Notes: generated by a model not told the origin, from the letters alone. Counted from the stretch's first letter, positions 12,705 through 24,439 are shown. The stretch is DNA of 64,000 bases from Forficula auricularia (GCA_024734495.1 JALMQS010000265.1:62001-126000), one strand, 5' to 3'. Numbers and translations: made by a program.

Positions 12705-13363
12705 TATATAATTAAGTAATGGAGAGGGATTCAGCCAATGGGTAGCCTCTGCTAGCAATGCCTACTTGTCAATATTGACAAATACTGATGCCCAAGTATA
12801 ATAAACATTGAGAAAGGGGGAAAGAATTGTAAAAAAAGAAAATTTTTTATTATTTATTTTTATTTTTATATATTGTAATTTTAAATTCGAATTTTGTTAT
12901 TCTTAATGTTTATTAATTATTTTGAGAAATCCTCTTAATTGAGAGATGTTTGTGAGGGGTCAGTGATCCTAATTAGATCAATGTCCTCATAATGTTATTA
13001 TTAATTGAATAAATAATATTAATATATCGAGTGAGTGCACACCAAGATTTGTGTACCATTTTATAATTCATATAATTTTGTATATTATGATAAAATCCAT
13101 AACAACTCTGCCTGTGGACAATTTATTTATAAAATTAATTGTTTCGCTAATACTGTAAGATATAATTTTGTAATTAACAACTTTGGATTTTTTGTGAAAA
13201 ATTTTATTGTATTTTTACATGTGTACTCTATCGCTTTTTTCAGCTCGTAGAAACTGATGATGGCATTATTTAATTAAAGCCGAAACGTTTTCCATAATTG
13301 GGAGTTTTTTATTCAGCAGAGGCTACCCATTGGCTGAATCCCTCTCCATTACTTAATTATATA
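12705..13363. mobile_element. TIR element (about 659 bp), non-autonomous
   Basis: The ends are inverted repeats of about 49 bp: 12705-12753 and 13315-13363, sharing GAGAGGGATTCAGCCAATGG. The interior is AT-rich with one 71-codon open frame that matches nothing known. Near the right end, 13254-13286 contains a CTGATGA...GAAAC motif (see findings). The target duplication is unclear because both flanks are TA-rich. Confidence 0.7.
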
Positions 13364-13909
13364 TTATTTAAGTTAAATTTGCTTAAAAGAAATGTATATA
13401 ATCAAATTACATATTTATAAGTTAATAGGAACATTGCCAGACCTGACATAATTAACCTATATTTTTCAATTGACTAAAATGCAAACATTTAATTTTTCGA
13501 AACAACAAAAAATGGACTTATACCTCTTTTATAATATACATTCCATATAATGATATTTGATATTTGTAATAAACTATTAGTGGGATTTAAAATTAAAAAA
13601 ATCAATTAATTAATTACTAAAAGGAAATTGAAAAAAATGTAATTATAAATTTTTGCCAATGGCCTAGATTTTTATTTTTTGATTGATACTATATCAATAC
13701 ATTGATGATACTATAACAGAAACCTTCCCGCAAGTGCCAACAACAACTGTTCAAAGTTTCAACTCAATCGGATGAACGATGCGCGAACGCATAAAAGACG
13801 AAAACAAACGCACACCTAATTTTTATATATAAGATAAAATATTGTATATAGATGTACAATTAGATTGATTTCACATAATTATATTACAATTAAATAACTA
13901 GTTAGGATG

Positions 13910-14833
13910 GGGGAGTCGGGTTGACCGAGTTGGCTAAGGCTCCGCTTCAGCATCGTTGATGACGATGTTCAAGCGGGAGGCCTGGGTTCGGGCCTGGCTA
14001 GAGTATATTAGGTCATTCAATAAGTCCGTAAGATGACAAATAGAAGTCGTTACTAGAATTTTTCCATATGATTTTTATTTAGCACTAACCTTCAAACGAT
14101 ACATATATAAATTTGACAGCAATCTGACTATTGATTCGTGAGTTATAGCATTTTGTGTGAAGCAACTTTTGTTATTGAAAAAAAGTGAATTTCGAGTTTT
14201 AATAAAGCATTACTTTTTGATTAAAAAAATACAGTGGAAACCAAACAATGGCTTGATAAACATTATCCGAACTCTGCTCCACCGAGACAAATGTTAGAGA
14301 AGTGGATTGCTAAATTTAAACGTGGTCGTACCAGCACAAATGATGCAGAGCGCAGAGGACGCGCAAATGAGGCTGTTATTCCAGAAAACATAAAAAAATC
14401 CACAAATTGGTTATGAACGATCGCAAATTGAAGGTGCACGAGCAATAAACCGCAATAAAATGGAATTCTATCCTCGATATGTGGCTTCACTATTACACAC
14501 CAGAATCCAAAAGAAGTCCAGTGATGAAGTAATCGCTGAAACTGAGGCCTATTTTGACGAGAAAGAGAAATCGTACTATAAAAGTGGTATCAAAAAGTTG
14601 GAAAATCGCTATACTCGTTGTATCGCCCTCAAAGGCAACTATGTTGAATAATTAATAAAATCAAGTTTTGTCAAAATTTTGTTTTTTCTTACTTATCCTA
14701 CGATGACCTGTTAAAATATCTTCCGGCTAAAGCTCGGCTCCCTCATTAACACTACTAACACTTTAGTGATGTGCAGTCTAAATGGGCTTTGTTCCCGATG
14801 ACAATAAATAAATAAATAAATAAATAAATAAAT
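13910..14833 (+). mobile_element. tRNA-derived SINE interrupted by a mariner
   Basis: The head contains pol III promoter-like boxes: A box TTGACCGAGTTGGCTAAGG (13921-13939) and B box GGGTTCGGGCC (13984-13994). A hairpin (CCGCTT...AAGCGG) sits at the anticodon-arm position. The body resumes at 14714 after the mariner and ends in an (AATA)n tail (about 14804-14833). The flanking direct repeats are actagttaggatg (13897-13909) and actagtaggatg (14834-14845), differing by one base. The extra-long middle hairpin suggests a Leu/Ser-type or intron-containing tRNA ancestor. Confidence 0.8.
14008..14711 (+). mobile_element. Internally deleted mariner element
   Basis: It is bounded by TA at 14006-14007 and 14712-14713, with imperfect terminal repeats (TTAGGTCATTC... 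and the complement of ...GATGACCTGT). Residual transposase appears at 14234-14440: KQWLDKHYPNSAPPRQ, then FKRGRTSTNDAERRGR and NDRKLKVHE, which are N-terminal DNA-binding residues of mariner transposases. It then jumps to the family C-terminus at about 14500-14651 (SDEVIAETEAYFDEKEKSYY ... YTRCIALKGNYVE). The catalytic domain is missing, so it cannot move itself. Confidence 0.88.
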
Positions 14834-14845
14834 ACTAGTAGGATG

Positions 14846-15356
14846 CTATGCTATTTAGAATTGTTTTATAATCTTCTGAAGCACAATATCATGGCAGTGA
14901 TGGATTAAAAAAAGTTAAATTGATTTTCATTTTTGTAAGCAATGTCAATTTACTATATGATCTTTTGTAAAATCTGAAAATAATTGTTGACATCTCCCAA
15001 TTGAATGAAAATGATGTTTCTCTGGTCAATTGAAATAATTTTCTGAAAGTTGCTAGATGGTCCATTCTCAAACGATCAATTAAAATTAACGCAATCGTCT
15101 TACGGTGAGGTTTGATTGATTTATCTAAGAACTACTTTATATAAATTTAACCAACTAATTAAAATTTAAATTCCAAATAAATAAATATTCACCAAACGTG
15201 ATTTTTCAAAATTATTCACAAAGGTTATTTAAATATAACCAGTTAATTAAACGCTATTTCATTAAATTGAAAGTTTGTGTGCCGAGGGTAGCAAAATTTT
15301 TATATATTGAAGGAGACAATTTCATTAATGATTTTAACTTCATTCGATCATCCATT
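14846..15356 (+). other. Upstream region of ELO copy A
   Basis: From about 15130 the sequence aligns with the 5' flanks of copies B (49640-49788) and C (60080-60259), including the motif attccaaataaataaatatt. Copy A has an extra segment at about 15275-15335 (GGGTAGCAAAATTTTTATAT) that B and C lack. A related scrap occurs at 42193-42230. Confidence 0.55.
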
Positions 15357-16090
15357 ATGGCGAATTTCTTAGATATCTACAACTATACAGAAGAAAGTTA
15401 TGCTAAGTTCTAGAAATTATGAATTTACTTTCAATTATAGGGAAGTCTAAATATATTTATTTGTTTATTTCAATATTATAGACGTAACGTGTATTTTTTA
15501 AGTTATTTTTGTAATTTTTATGGTTTCCGTTTAAAAAGTCAAACGGAACAAAACAATGTCTGTCCGAATGTCCGTAGCTATGCAAGAGGATTGTAGATTG
15601 TAAATAAAATTAGATATAAAGTTGAAATTTACAAATTATATTTAATTTACTTCAAGCTTAAATATATAGAGTAGATTGTAAATAGACAAAATATTGTTTT
15701 ACCTAAAATTAAAAATTGTATTAAGATTTTAATCTAATGGTTATTTTGGGGGTCGAAATTATATGGGATCAAAAATCAAATATATTTTTTATATAAGATA
15801 TGGACCCATCGGTATTCGACTCTATTTCAAACTTGGTCCTCTTTTTTTACCATATAAATTTAAGTTTCTTTATGTAACTAAGTAATTTTTACTATTTTGC
15901 AGATGAAAGAACTTCAAATTGGCATTTAGTTAACTACGTCCCATGTACTGTTATCACAGTATCGTACCTGTATTTCGTTTTTAAGTGTGGTCCAGCATTT
16001 ATGAAAAATCGTCCACCATTTAATTTGAAAAAAATATTATACGTATATAATGTGATTCAAGTTATAGGCTACTGCATCTATAGTTACGCG
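15357..16090 (+). pseudogene. ELO fatty acid elongase copy A, truncated (exons 1-2)
   Basis: Exon 1 (15357-15402) starts MANFLDIYNYTEESY. Exon 2 (15903-16090) encodes DERTSNWHLVNYVP... through KNRPPFNLKKILYVYNVIQV, the conserved N-terminal part of very-long-chain fatty acid elongases (ER condensing enzymes). Exon 2 keeps its acceptor, donor (gtgagt) and an open frame. Exon 1 has lost its donor: where B and C have GT, A has CT at 15403-15404, so translation would read into the intron and stop at once (AKF stop). No later exon, including the one for the HxxHH box, was found between 16.1 and 23 kb. It is therefore most likely a dead partial duplicate. Confidence 0.82.
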
Positions 16091-16139
16091 GTGAGTGAAT
16101 GATTGTTTTTTTAATAAGATTGTTAAAAGTGGTGAAATC

Positions 16140-16560
16140 GCAACACCTATATGTCATGATTAACTTACGCATAATTACCTGAAGGGAAGAAATCTTCAAG
16201 ATTTGAGTGTGAGTTTAAATGATGCCAAAATTTGGAGAATGAAAATTGTGGAGCACAAAGAAAAAATGGAAGGGTCAAGGTTCCAATCTCTAGATAGCCC
16301 TATGCAACAAACGAATTATACAAATAGGTATATTGTTTTGAGTTTGATCGGAAATGAGTATATATGAAAAAACAAAGAGAAAAATGAAATTTTGAGTGTA
16401 GGTATATTCTTTCTATGATTTAAATTTGAGCTAGGAAGGGATTTTTGGAAATTCGAATGTGGGGAAATTGTCCTGAAATGTATTTTCAGGGTTTTTAAAG
16501 ATCTCTTAAACTCGAAAAGATATAGATATGCTTTTAGATTAGAAAGGTGAAGCATTAATA
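16140..16560 (-). repeat. LINE 3' scrap in ELO A intron 2
   Basis: The first part matches 61250-61450 in intron 2 of copy C. It contains GTTCCAATCTCTAGATAG, which is akin to the C-terminal coding end of the minus-strand LINEs at 27.5 and 43.8 kb. Its presence in both A and C means the LINE entered before those copies separated. Confidence 0.5.
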
Positions 16561-17379
16561 CAAAAAGAAAACCAATATATTTGGGTATTTTTTTCTGATT
16601 TCAATTAAAAGGGAGATATCATAATTTTGGGGGTAAATTTTTGAAAATTTTCTGTTTGAGTTTTTAAGTTTTAGAATTCAATATTGGTACAAATGTTATT
16701 TGATGAAATATCTCGAAAGGTTTTTTTCATTTTTACCGAAAAATGGGGAATTTTTGATTTTGGGACCTTAAATACAAAAGGCCTTGTTTCTTTGATGTTT
16801 TTTAAATTGTTGATTTGGGATGATTATAGATGTCTTTTTCTTATTAATAAAAAATGTTTAGAATCGTTTTTTAAATTCTGCCTCGGCGAGAGGAGAGAGG
16901 GTTGGTGGAATATAAATGAATAAATAAATAAATAAATAAATAGAGAAAGATCAAAAGAGGTAGGAGGAGAGATGGTTTTGGGGTGAAATGTGATCGGTGG
17001 AGGGGGTCCAGGGGTGGGTGCTTTCTAAAATTAAATTTATAATTCTAAAATACAAATGGGGGTTTTCTGAAATTAAGTTGATATTTTCTCAAATATTTGC
17101 TATTGAGTTCAAAACTTCGTGCACTGCCATGCCTTAATGATGGCCGAAATGGGTCAAAACGTTGGCAAAAAATTAAATTAAATTTTATTTAATTCTGGCT
17201 TCAAATAAACAAGTGACCTTTTTATATGAATGTAAAATTAAAAATACATAATATTCATCCCCTCGCCTATAAAATTAGTGCCATTCAAAATTTAATTCTG
17301 AGAATGGCCAGAATATCTGACAAAATATTTTGGAATAAAAATATTAACATTCAACAGATCGCTTCTGACAATAAATACC
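16561..17379. other. No supported gene; short (AATA)n run
   Basis: An (AATA)n run at 16915-16942 may be the tail of a decayed SINE. At about 17130-17165 is a motif TAATGATGGCC...AAAACGTTGG, similar to the one at 13254-13286. Confidence 0.4.
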
Positions 17380-17690
17380 CACCCAGCACCGCCACCCCCC
17401 GGACTATGCCCAACCCCCGCCCTACACCACCACCACCCCAACTCCATCCGCACCCTAACCCACGACCCCCACCCCGAACCCCTCCAACACCATCACCCCT
17501 CGCACCATGCACCCGTGCCCAACCCCCGCCCCCACACCACCACCCGCAACCCACCCACCTCGCCCCCCCTACTTCGCCTCACTCCCTCACCCCACCCCCA
17601 TTCCACCCCGCGCACCCCATACCCTAACCCATGCCCACTCCATTCCAACCCCGCACCCACCCTCCGCACACACCCCTCCGCATTTCTAGC
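17380..17690. repeat. C-rich, G-poor low-complexity block
   Basis: About 310 bp made mainly of C, A and T on the + strand, with runs such as CCCCCACC and very little G. It lies next to the inverted Helitron and corresponds, on the other strand, to the G-rich part of the complete Helitron (26290-26400). The proline-rich and glycine-rich open frames in it are artefacts of composition. Confidence 0.75.
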
Positions 17691-18286
17691 CTTCTAGTGA
17701 CCCACAGATTATGTATACAAAATTTGGTTGAGTTTGGTCCAAGAGAAAGAATTTTCATTTTTTGACCCTCCTCTCCATTTTGAGTTGTTAGTTTTCCCAT
17801 TTCTAGCTCTCTAGAGGCCCAGAGATTATGAATACAAAATTTGGTTGAGTTTGCTTCAAGGGCAAGAATTTACATTTTTTCATCCTCCCCCCCCCCCCCC
17901 CCCCTTTTTTTGGGTAGGTTTTTGGGGAAATTTTTTTAAACAAGAGTTGTCATGAAATCACATTCCCTACAATTTGTTTATCATAAAATTTTCCGTAGGG
18001 CTAATAGTTTAGGAGTTATTTGATAATTTTCATCCGTGCTCCCCCGTAACGTAAGTTAGAAGGCATCTGATGTAAATATGAAATTTCATAATAATCCCTT
18101 CAGCCGTTTTTACGTGAACTTTTCGAAGAACCCACGGAAACATACAGACATAAAAACAGACAGACAGACAGACAGGAATTTTGTTAAGGGTGTTTTCGTT
18201 CATAACTTTGCTTGAAACGTGTACGACCCAAATTTCGCGTGATTTGGACCAATGTACAGACAAAACCTTAATTTTATATATATAGA
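17691..18286 (-). mobile_element. Helitron, 5' end and interior, inverted
   Basis: Read on the minus strand it starts at 18286 with TCTATATATATAAAATTAAG after an A, the same 5' end as the element at 25764. It continues through the same interior, including the tandem unit with ATGTATACAAAATTTGG (17700-17900) and a C19 run near 17886-17904. The CTAG hairpin end was not found; the C-rich block at 17380-17690 lies where it would be expected. Confidence 0.7.
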
Positions 18287-19169
18287 TATCGCGAGCCACT
18301 GATGTTGTGTGGGTTCGGGATGGACAAAGGTCAGGATTTGAGAGAGTAGGGCAGATTAACGTAGCAGGGTAGTTTCAGGAGCGAGAGAATAATGTGAGTA
18401 GGAAGATAGTTTAAGGAGAGAGAAAATAATTATGGAAGCAGGGTTATCGTAGGAAAAATCTGAAAAAGATTGATAGGCAGTAAGTGTATGTTCAATGAGA
18501 AATCAAATGCAAGTGAGGTCAATGACTCTAGTTAAATTCAACTTGACAGGTAACTGGGGGAAAGGGAAAGGAGAGTGTTAAAGTAAAAATGTTGAATCTA
18601 ACCAATGCTTTAATTAGATTAAAACAGAATAAATTTCAATCAATTAATGAAATAGAAAATTTTGCTTTGTGTTTATAACTTTTTTTTTTAATAAATAAAT
18701 AAATTATTTGTCTATTATCTCTTATCATCATCCTATTTTTTTTCTGCTGGGTGATCTGAATATTAAATTTGAACAAAAATTGTTTATTAAATTCTAATGG
18801 CTTAGGTAAAATTACTCGCAGAGAAGATCTAAAAGAAGTTTAAGCAAAAAGTATTTGATTTAATCCAAACAAAAAGTTTTAGCCTCGTAACCACTCTATA
18901 AATATGAACGAAAATAAAATCTAAGGTTATGTTTTTTTAAAGTGACTGTAGCACTCACACTACGAAATCTCTATATGCATACACACATACTAGCCGGATC
19001 GTTTCCAAGCCATTGACATTATATCCCCTCCACTAAAAATATTCGCCCAAATATGTTGTTTTTTATCAAAACTACGTGGTAAATAATTTCTGTTTTTTGT
19101 TTTTAAGTTACTCCGAATATATTATTCTAACAAATATTAGTTTTTCATCAAGATGGTGAAAGTTCTTCA
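18287..19169. other. No supported feature
   Basis: A purine-rich patch at 18300-18480, otherwise AT-rich DNA without recognisable coding or repeat structure. Confidence 0.4.
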
Positions 19170-19720
19170 ATGAAAAAATAAACTGCAACGGATCGTTGCT
19201 AAACTTTATCCAAAGTCATTTGAAATATTAATATGTTTATTCCTTTATTATTAATCAGATATCACTTGATATTTTCAGTCCATGTTGACTTAAATTCAAA
19301 AATAGTGATCGATTCTCATCTAATACTTGGGGAATAACCATTCTACATTGGATTTTTGACGTTTCGGTTTTTATTGGTAACCATTGCTGAACACTTGGAG
19401 AGATAGAGTTAAAATCAAAAATAGGCATCGATTCTCATCTAATACTTGAGGAATAACAATTCTACATTGGATTTTTGACGTTTTGATTATTATTGGTAAC
19501 CATTGCTGAAGACATGGAGGAATCAACTTAAAATCAAAAATAACAATCGATTCTTATCTAATACTAGAGGAATAACCTTATTGCATTCCATTTTTGATGT
19601 TTTGACTATTAATGGCAATCTCTACAGAAAACGTGGAAGAATTGACTTAAAATCAAAAAGACTAAATTCTATAATATTATGATAAACAACTCAAGCTTGA
19701 GTCTCTATGCATGCTTCGCA
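19170..19720. repeat. Short array of about 119-bp repeats in a dispersed element
   Basis: About three degenerate monomers occur, each with TTTTTGACGTTTCGGTT, GGTAACCATTGCTGAA and CGATTCTCATCTAATACTTG. They are preceded by CTGCAACGGATCGTTGCTAA (19182 on), which also precedes the larger array at 39497. The two arrays therefore belong to one dispersed element. Confidence 0.75.
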
Positions 19721-20118
19721 TTGGATATAGTAAAAATAAAATAACGATCATATCCCCAATTTTTTCCAATCTACCCTATGTAAAAAAATGTCATTTTTAA
19801 TTGCAATTATTTCATGTTTGGTGTGGTAAATCGTCTTCAAATTTTAAGAGTATGTGTATTATGCTTTTAATGACTTATATTTCAAGTTTCAAAGACTTCT
19901 TGAATTTTTGCATTTGTGAAAGAACCACCTTAATACAATTAATTTGCACTAAACCTTTCACGAGCGCGTCGGTGAACGATCATTTTTAAATTTGAAAAAA
20001 AAATGAAATATAATTTTTAAGAAATTTGGTGTACTTTCTAGGTGAAACATTTTAAATAAGAGTGGATTAAAATACTCCAGAAAGAGTCAAAATTAAGATA
20101 GACTGTTAGCATGTCAGC

Positions 20119-20455
20119 TCAGGCCATAATACCAATTGAAAAAAAATAAAACAATTTTAAATTTGAAAAATTATATAAAGTGAAACAAAGAGGTTGCCTT
20201 TGCTTGATGCAAATAAACATTATTTTATTTAAAGCATGTTTCCAATTGCCTCTGGCAAGTTCGTCATTTTTAGAAGAGTATATTTTCAACTGCCTAGTGC
20301 AAATTATTATTTTAAAATAGCATTTTTCTGGCTTTAACGTCGCCAAGAGAGATTCTAATCTCTGAAGATTATCTCCCATCCAAGCCTGGCTCATATCCTT
20401 CCAACTAACCCTTCGAGCCAAACATAATAAAATCATCCATCATCTTAATCATTTC
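20119..20455 (-). repeat. Dispersed repeat, also at about 54790-54940
   Basis: The minus strand around 20300-20440 matches the + strand at 54800-54935 (TGGCTCGAAGGGTTAGTT, GCTTGGATGGGAGAT). A 105-codon open frame covers this copy (MILLCLARRVSWKDMSQAWM at its start), but the other copy is broken, so I treat it as repeat rather than gene. Its other end carries the GCAAATAAACA/AGAGGTTGCC repeat core. Confidence 0.5.
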
Positions 20456-20474
20456 CTATATATATATTATTATA

Positions 20475-20840
20475 TTATGCAACCTTGCCTTCCTTTCGTC
20501 TCCGCACTATTTCAAATGATTCCGCACCCAGGGGCGCAGACACCTCGAAAAACGACAAAGAGAGGGCTGAATGACAGTCAAAATTTACAAATTTTCCTAC
20601 TCGCCCCTTTCTTAAGATGGTAAATAGATCATTGACCTGGGGTGCCTTTAGTTTTGTCCTCACACGCGAGTAGGAGCCAATGATCTGGGCTATGAAAATG
20701 TGTGTTTTGCCAAATGTTCGGTGATTGCGAATTGCTGATTCGAAGTCTAAGCGTCCGCCCGTGAATGCTACTGTAAGAATAAGCTGTGAGAGGAAGATAC
20801 TGTATAGGAGAATGATAGGAATTGGTGACGACACAGGCAA
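20475..20840 (-). other. Open frame of 121 codons, unidentified
   Basis: The segment is richer in GC than its surroundings. It encodes a peptide with a hydrophobic N-terminus (PIPIILLYSIFLSQLILTVA) that could be a signal peptide, then a mixed, basic remainder. I recognise no family. It adjoins a dispersed repeat, so a transposon remnant is as likely as a host gene. Confidence 0.25.
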
Positions 20841-21307
20841 TCCTTGTCTACAAGTCCTTTTTGTTCCAACATAGCAGCCATTTTCTTATTTCACTAAATT
20901 TTACAACTTTTTACTGTTTTAATAATTAAAATCACTTAACATATTTAATTACTACAAAACTAAGTGGTATTCAATTTTAGGATAGTTTAAATATATATCA
21001 ATATAAATTTCAAGTCTTAATTCTCAACATCTATTACCTCAAAATAGCTTGCAAATATGACTAGAATTTATTTATTAAGATTGCATTATATTTGATTCTA
21101 ATAACTTTACTATTGACATTTTCGATGCAAATTATTATTGTTTAGCTATTTTGTAATAATTACTAAAATATACAAAAACTACTTTAACAAATAAAGCCAC
21201 ATTCAAGCACAATAAAGACTATCAACTATTAACAACAACTGGTGTTTTTTTTGCCCGTCATCAAATAAATTTCAAAATTAAACAACAAAAAAAAATTACG
21301 GACTGTT

Positions 21308-21349
<42 letters not shown>

Positions 21350-21605
21350 TAATATATATGTGTGTATGTTTATTTGCATCAAGCAGAGGACAACCTCTTT
21401 GTTTCTCTTTATGAATCAACAACTCTACTACTCTCGGCAAAAATAAAAACTTCTCAATTAGAAAAATTATATAATGCGGCTATCGATGATTTTCGTAAAG
21501 TGAAATAAAATAAAATTTAAAATAAAGAATGGGTCGATTTTTTGGACACCAACACCTGTTTGAAAATTTACCTCAGGTCACTGATATATATACCTTTATA
21601 TATAG
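20841..21605. repeat. AT-rich region with (AT)n microsatellite and repeat core
   Basis: A perfect (AT)n run of roughly 37 bp at about 21310-21346 is followed at 21361-21410 by the dispersed core GCATCAAGCAGAGGACAACC. Nothing else is supported. Confidence 0.6.
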
Positions 21606-21870
21606 GGTGTTCCATAGAACTCGTTCATTAAAAGTTTTCATGGGTGGAGGTCCACAAATTTTAATCCTCTATCCGGATTCGTGGGGTTCGGAGGATGACC
21701 AGAGTTAGGGGAAGTGGAGAGAGTCCAGAGGACATTAATAGTTTGGCGGGGTGGGTCTAGGGGGAAGAATAGGGTCAATGGGATGAATGGGGATTAGAGG
21801 AGTCCACCGGCGAGGCTACCCACGAATCCGGATGGAGCATTAAAATTTGTAGATCTCTACCTATTAGAAA
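21606..21870. mobile_element. Small foldback element
   Basis: The left arm near 21650-21690 (ACAAATTTTAATCCTCTATC, then CGGATTCGTGGG) is inverted near 21820-21860 (CCACGAATCCGGATGGAGC, then ATTAAAATTTGT). The interior is purine-rich and non-coding. Confidence 0.6.
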
Positions 21871-23082
21871 GTAAATTATATCAAAAGAAAAAGAGTTTCG
21901 CTTTTGTCAGGCATGGATACCACGCAAACATTTTTTCGACCTTTTTACCAGAATTTATCTTCTTCAACTTCTTCAGGAATGGCAAAAATATTGAGTTAAA
22001 TGTGGAATATAATTTTTGATTACATATATTGAATTCAGCAGCAAATTTTCACTCGTAATAGAATAATAGCTAGAGTAAAAATTGTAGTACTGCTCTATTT
22101 TTAAATATCCCAAAATGACCTATTCTCCAGACTTCACGATTAACAGACTTAAAATTTCATCCAAAAAATGGAAACATTTACAGCAATTAAAAAGGTTGCC
22201 ACAAGATTATCACAATATTCTTAGATGAACAACCTGACTGAATTTATAAATTATATAATAGCCAATTATTTTTAATTTTATCCGCATTTTACAATATATA
22301 TGTGTATTGAAATAAATATTTAGATTCTTATGGGTGTATATTACCAATAAGCCGTAACTCCTTACTCTATAAATATTTTTATATACAATATCTTGTATCT
22401 GCAATAATAAATATAAAATTTCACAAAAATTTGATTAAAATAGTTCTTGTAATTCAATAACAAAAAGATAATAATAAGTTTTTTGAATATTCAATTTTCA
22501 TCTTTGGGTCGAAAACAAATATATCGTCTAGTTCAAAATTTGGATTTAGTTGGTTACGGGGTATTAGAATGGGACCGTTGATATATATATACTAATTTTT
22601 GATCGTTTAGTAAGAGTAGATGATAGATAACTAATGTGTGAGAAATATATGAATTTCATTCATACATGATAGTGTTTTTTTCTTTATGTCTAAAATTGAA
22701 TGACAATTAAAAGGCTTGTATTAATTGAGAAATAAATTTCTTTTAATTCTATACAGAATAACCGAATACACAAGAAGAAAAATTAAAATAAAATATACTT
22801 TAATAAAATAAGTAAGTAATAAAAAAGTTATGAAAAGTTTGGTTAAAAAATATAGACATGTTTCCGATTAATTATTAAATATTATTATTTATAATTTATT
22901 TTTAATAATATGCTAGATAATTAAAATTCCAAAAGTCAGTTTTTGTACTTCTTCTATGCGAATCTGAATGACTTTCACCACCTGTTTGTGTGAGTAATCA
23001 GTGAAGTTCAAAGTCAGGTAGGTCGATTCATTGCTCATTGACGTGGATTGCTCAATTAATTAAATAATTAAAGGATGCCAAA
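21871..23082. other. Upstream region of the desaturase
   Basis: AT-rich, with no coding or RNA feature I can support before the TATA box. Confidence 0.4.
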
Positions 23083-23090
23083 TATATAAG
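23083..23090 (+). promoter_or_regulatory. TATA box of the desaturase
   Basis: TATATAAG lies 48 bp before the ATG at 23138. A start site about 30 bp downstream would leave a very short 5' leader. No exon or splice site is needed between the two. Confidence 0.55.
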
Positions 23091-23137
23091 CAGTCCTCGC
23101 TCTGTCTGGATTAGTTAACGCTTAAAACTCCTCCGAA

Positions 23138-24195
23138 ATGGTAGCTCCTACGGACCAGGGAATAACTGGGGTTCTTGATGAACACGACCTGTTGGAGCCC
23201 ACATTGACAGTTGAAGACGTTTGGAAAAAACCGGATAAAAGTTACAAAATAGTGATTGTGTGGAAAAATGTTATTATGTTGGCTGTTCTTAATATCGCTT
23301 CCATTTATGGCCTATACCTGTTTCTCTTTAAGGCCATGTGGTCCACTATCATCTGGATCACGGTAATAAGGAATCTAGCTGGATTAGGTGTTTCAGCCGG
23401 TGCACATCGATTATGGACGCATCGATCTTATAAGGCAAAGTTACCTCTACGTATCATTCTTATGATTTTTTATTCAATAGCAGGGCAGTATAGCCTCTAT
23501 GTATGGGTCCGGGATCACCGAACGCATCATAAATATTCTGAAACCAACGCTGACCCACATAACGCCAACAGAGGTTTTTTTCTCTCATATGGGTTGGCTT
23601 ATGGTAAAAAGACACCCCGATGTCATCGCCAAAGGGAAAGATCTTGACTTGAGTGACTTGGAAGCCGATGAGGTTGTCCAAGTTCCAGAAGAAGCACCAT
23701 ACATGGATAGTTCCTTTATTGTGCTTTGTATTTCCCATAATTGTGCCTGTATATTTCTTTGGAGAGAGCTGGCACAATGCCATTTATGTCTGTACCATAT
23801 TCACTTATTGCGCGTCACTCCATATCACCTGGTTAGTTAACAGTGTGGCCCACATGAAGGGTTACAGACCCTACGACAGATACATCGGTCCTGTTGAAAA
23901 TATCATCGTTTCGATACTAACGCATGGCGAAGGCTGGCACAATTACCATCACGTATTTCCATGGGACTACAAAACATCGGAATTCGGATTCTACTGGGTA
24001 AACATGACAGCCGGGTTTATTGATCTTTGCGCTAAATTAGGGCTTGCCTATGATTTGAAATATGCGAATCCTGAAATAGTAAAAAAGCGTGTAGGGAAAA
24101 CTGGCGATAGAACTCATCACCTCTGGGGCTTTGGTGATCAAGACCTCACCAAAGAAGATTTCGACTGCACCATAAACACAGACCATATCTCGTAA
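23138..24195 (+). pseudogene. Acyl-CoA desaturase (delta-9 family), intronless, two frameshifts
   Basis: This encodes a membrane di-iron desaturase that inserts a double bond into fatty acyl-CoA in the ER. All three histidine boxes are present: HRLWTH (about residue 90), HRTHHKYSETNADPHN (about 128) and HGEGWHNYHHVFPWDY (about 265). Four hydrophobic segments surround them, and the length of about 350 residues is normal. The coding region is one block with no intron, although insect desaturase genes usually have them. The frame breaks twice: in a T7 run at 23575-23581 (before SHMGWLMVKRHPDVIA) and at about 23678-23684 (between DLEADEVV and FQKK). Beyond these the protein is well conserved, so sequencing error or a recent pseudogene are both possible. 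Possible polyadenylation signals are ATTAAA at 24249 and AATAAA at 24434. The full-length N-terminus and nearby TATA box favour the ATG at 23138. Confidence 0.88.
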
Positions 24196-24439
24196 TTTTG
24201 ACTTTTTTATATGTTCGTTTGTGTTTTTTGTGTGATTTTACTGTAAAAATTAAAGAAGCCATGTTTTTTATTTTTGAAAAAACATGGGTGGGTTTATTTT
24301 TCCCTGGTTAATATTACTGTATCCTATGACCTATAATAATATATTTGCAAATATGAAAAATTTGTTTGAATAATTTTATGTAATTCTTATATATTTTTGG
24401 GTGCTGAATCAGAAAATGAATGTGTTTTTAATGAATAAA

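Noticed and set aside
13910..14000. Possible tRNA-Leu gene
   Set aside because: The head lacks a clean acceptor stem and belongs to a unit with an (AATA)n tail and flanking duplications.
17226..17697. Proline-rich and glycine-rich open frames on both strands
   Set aside because: They arise from the C-rich, strand-skewed block and have no conserved features or start context.
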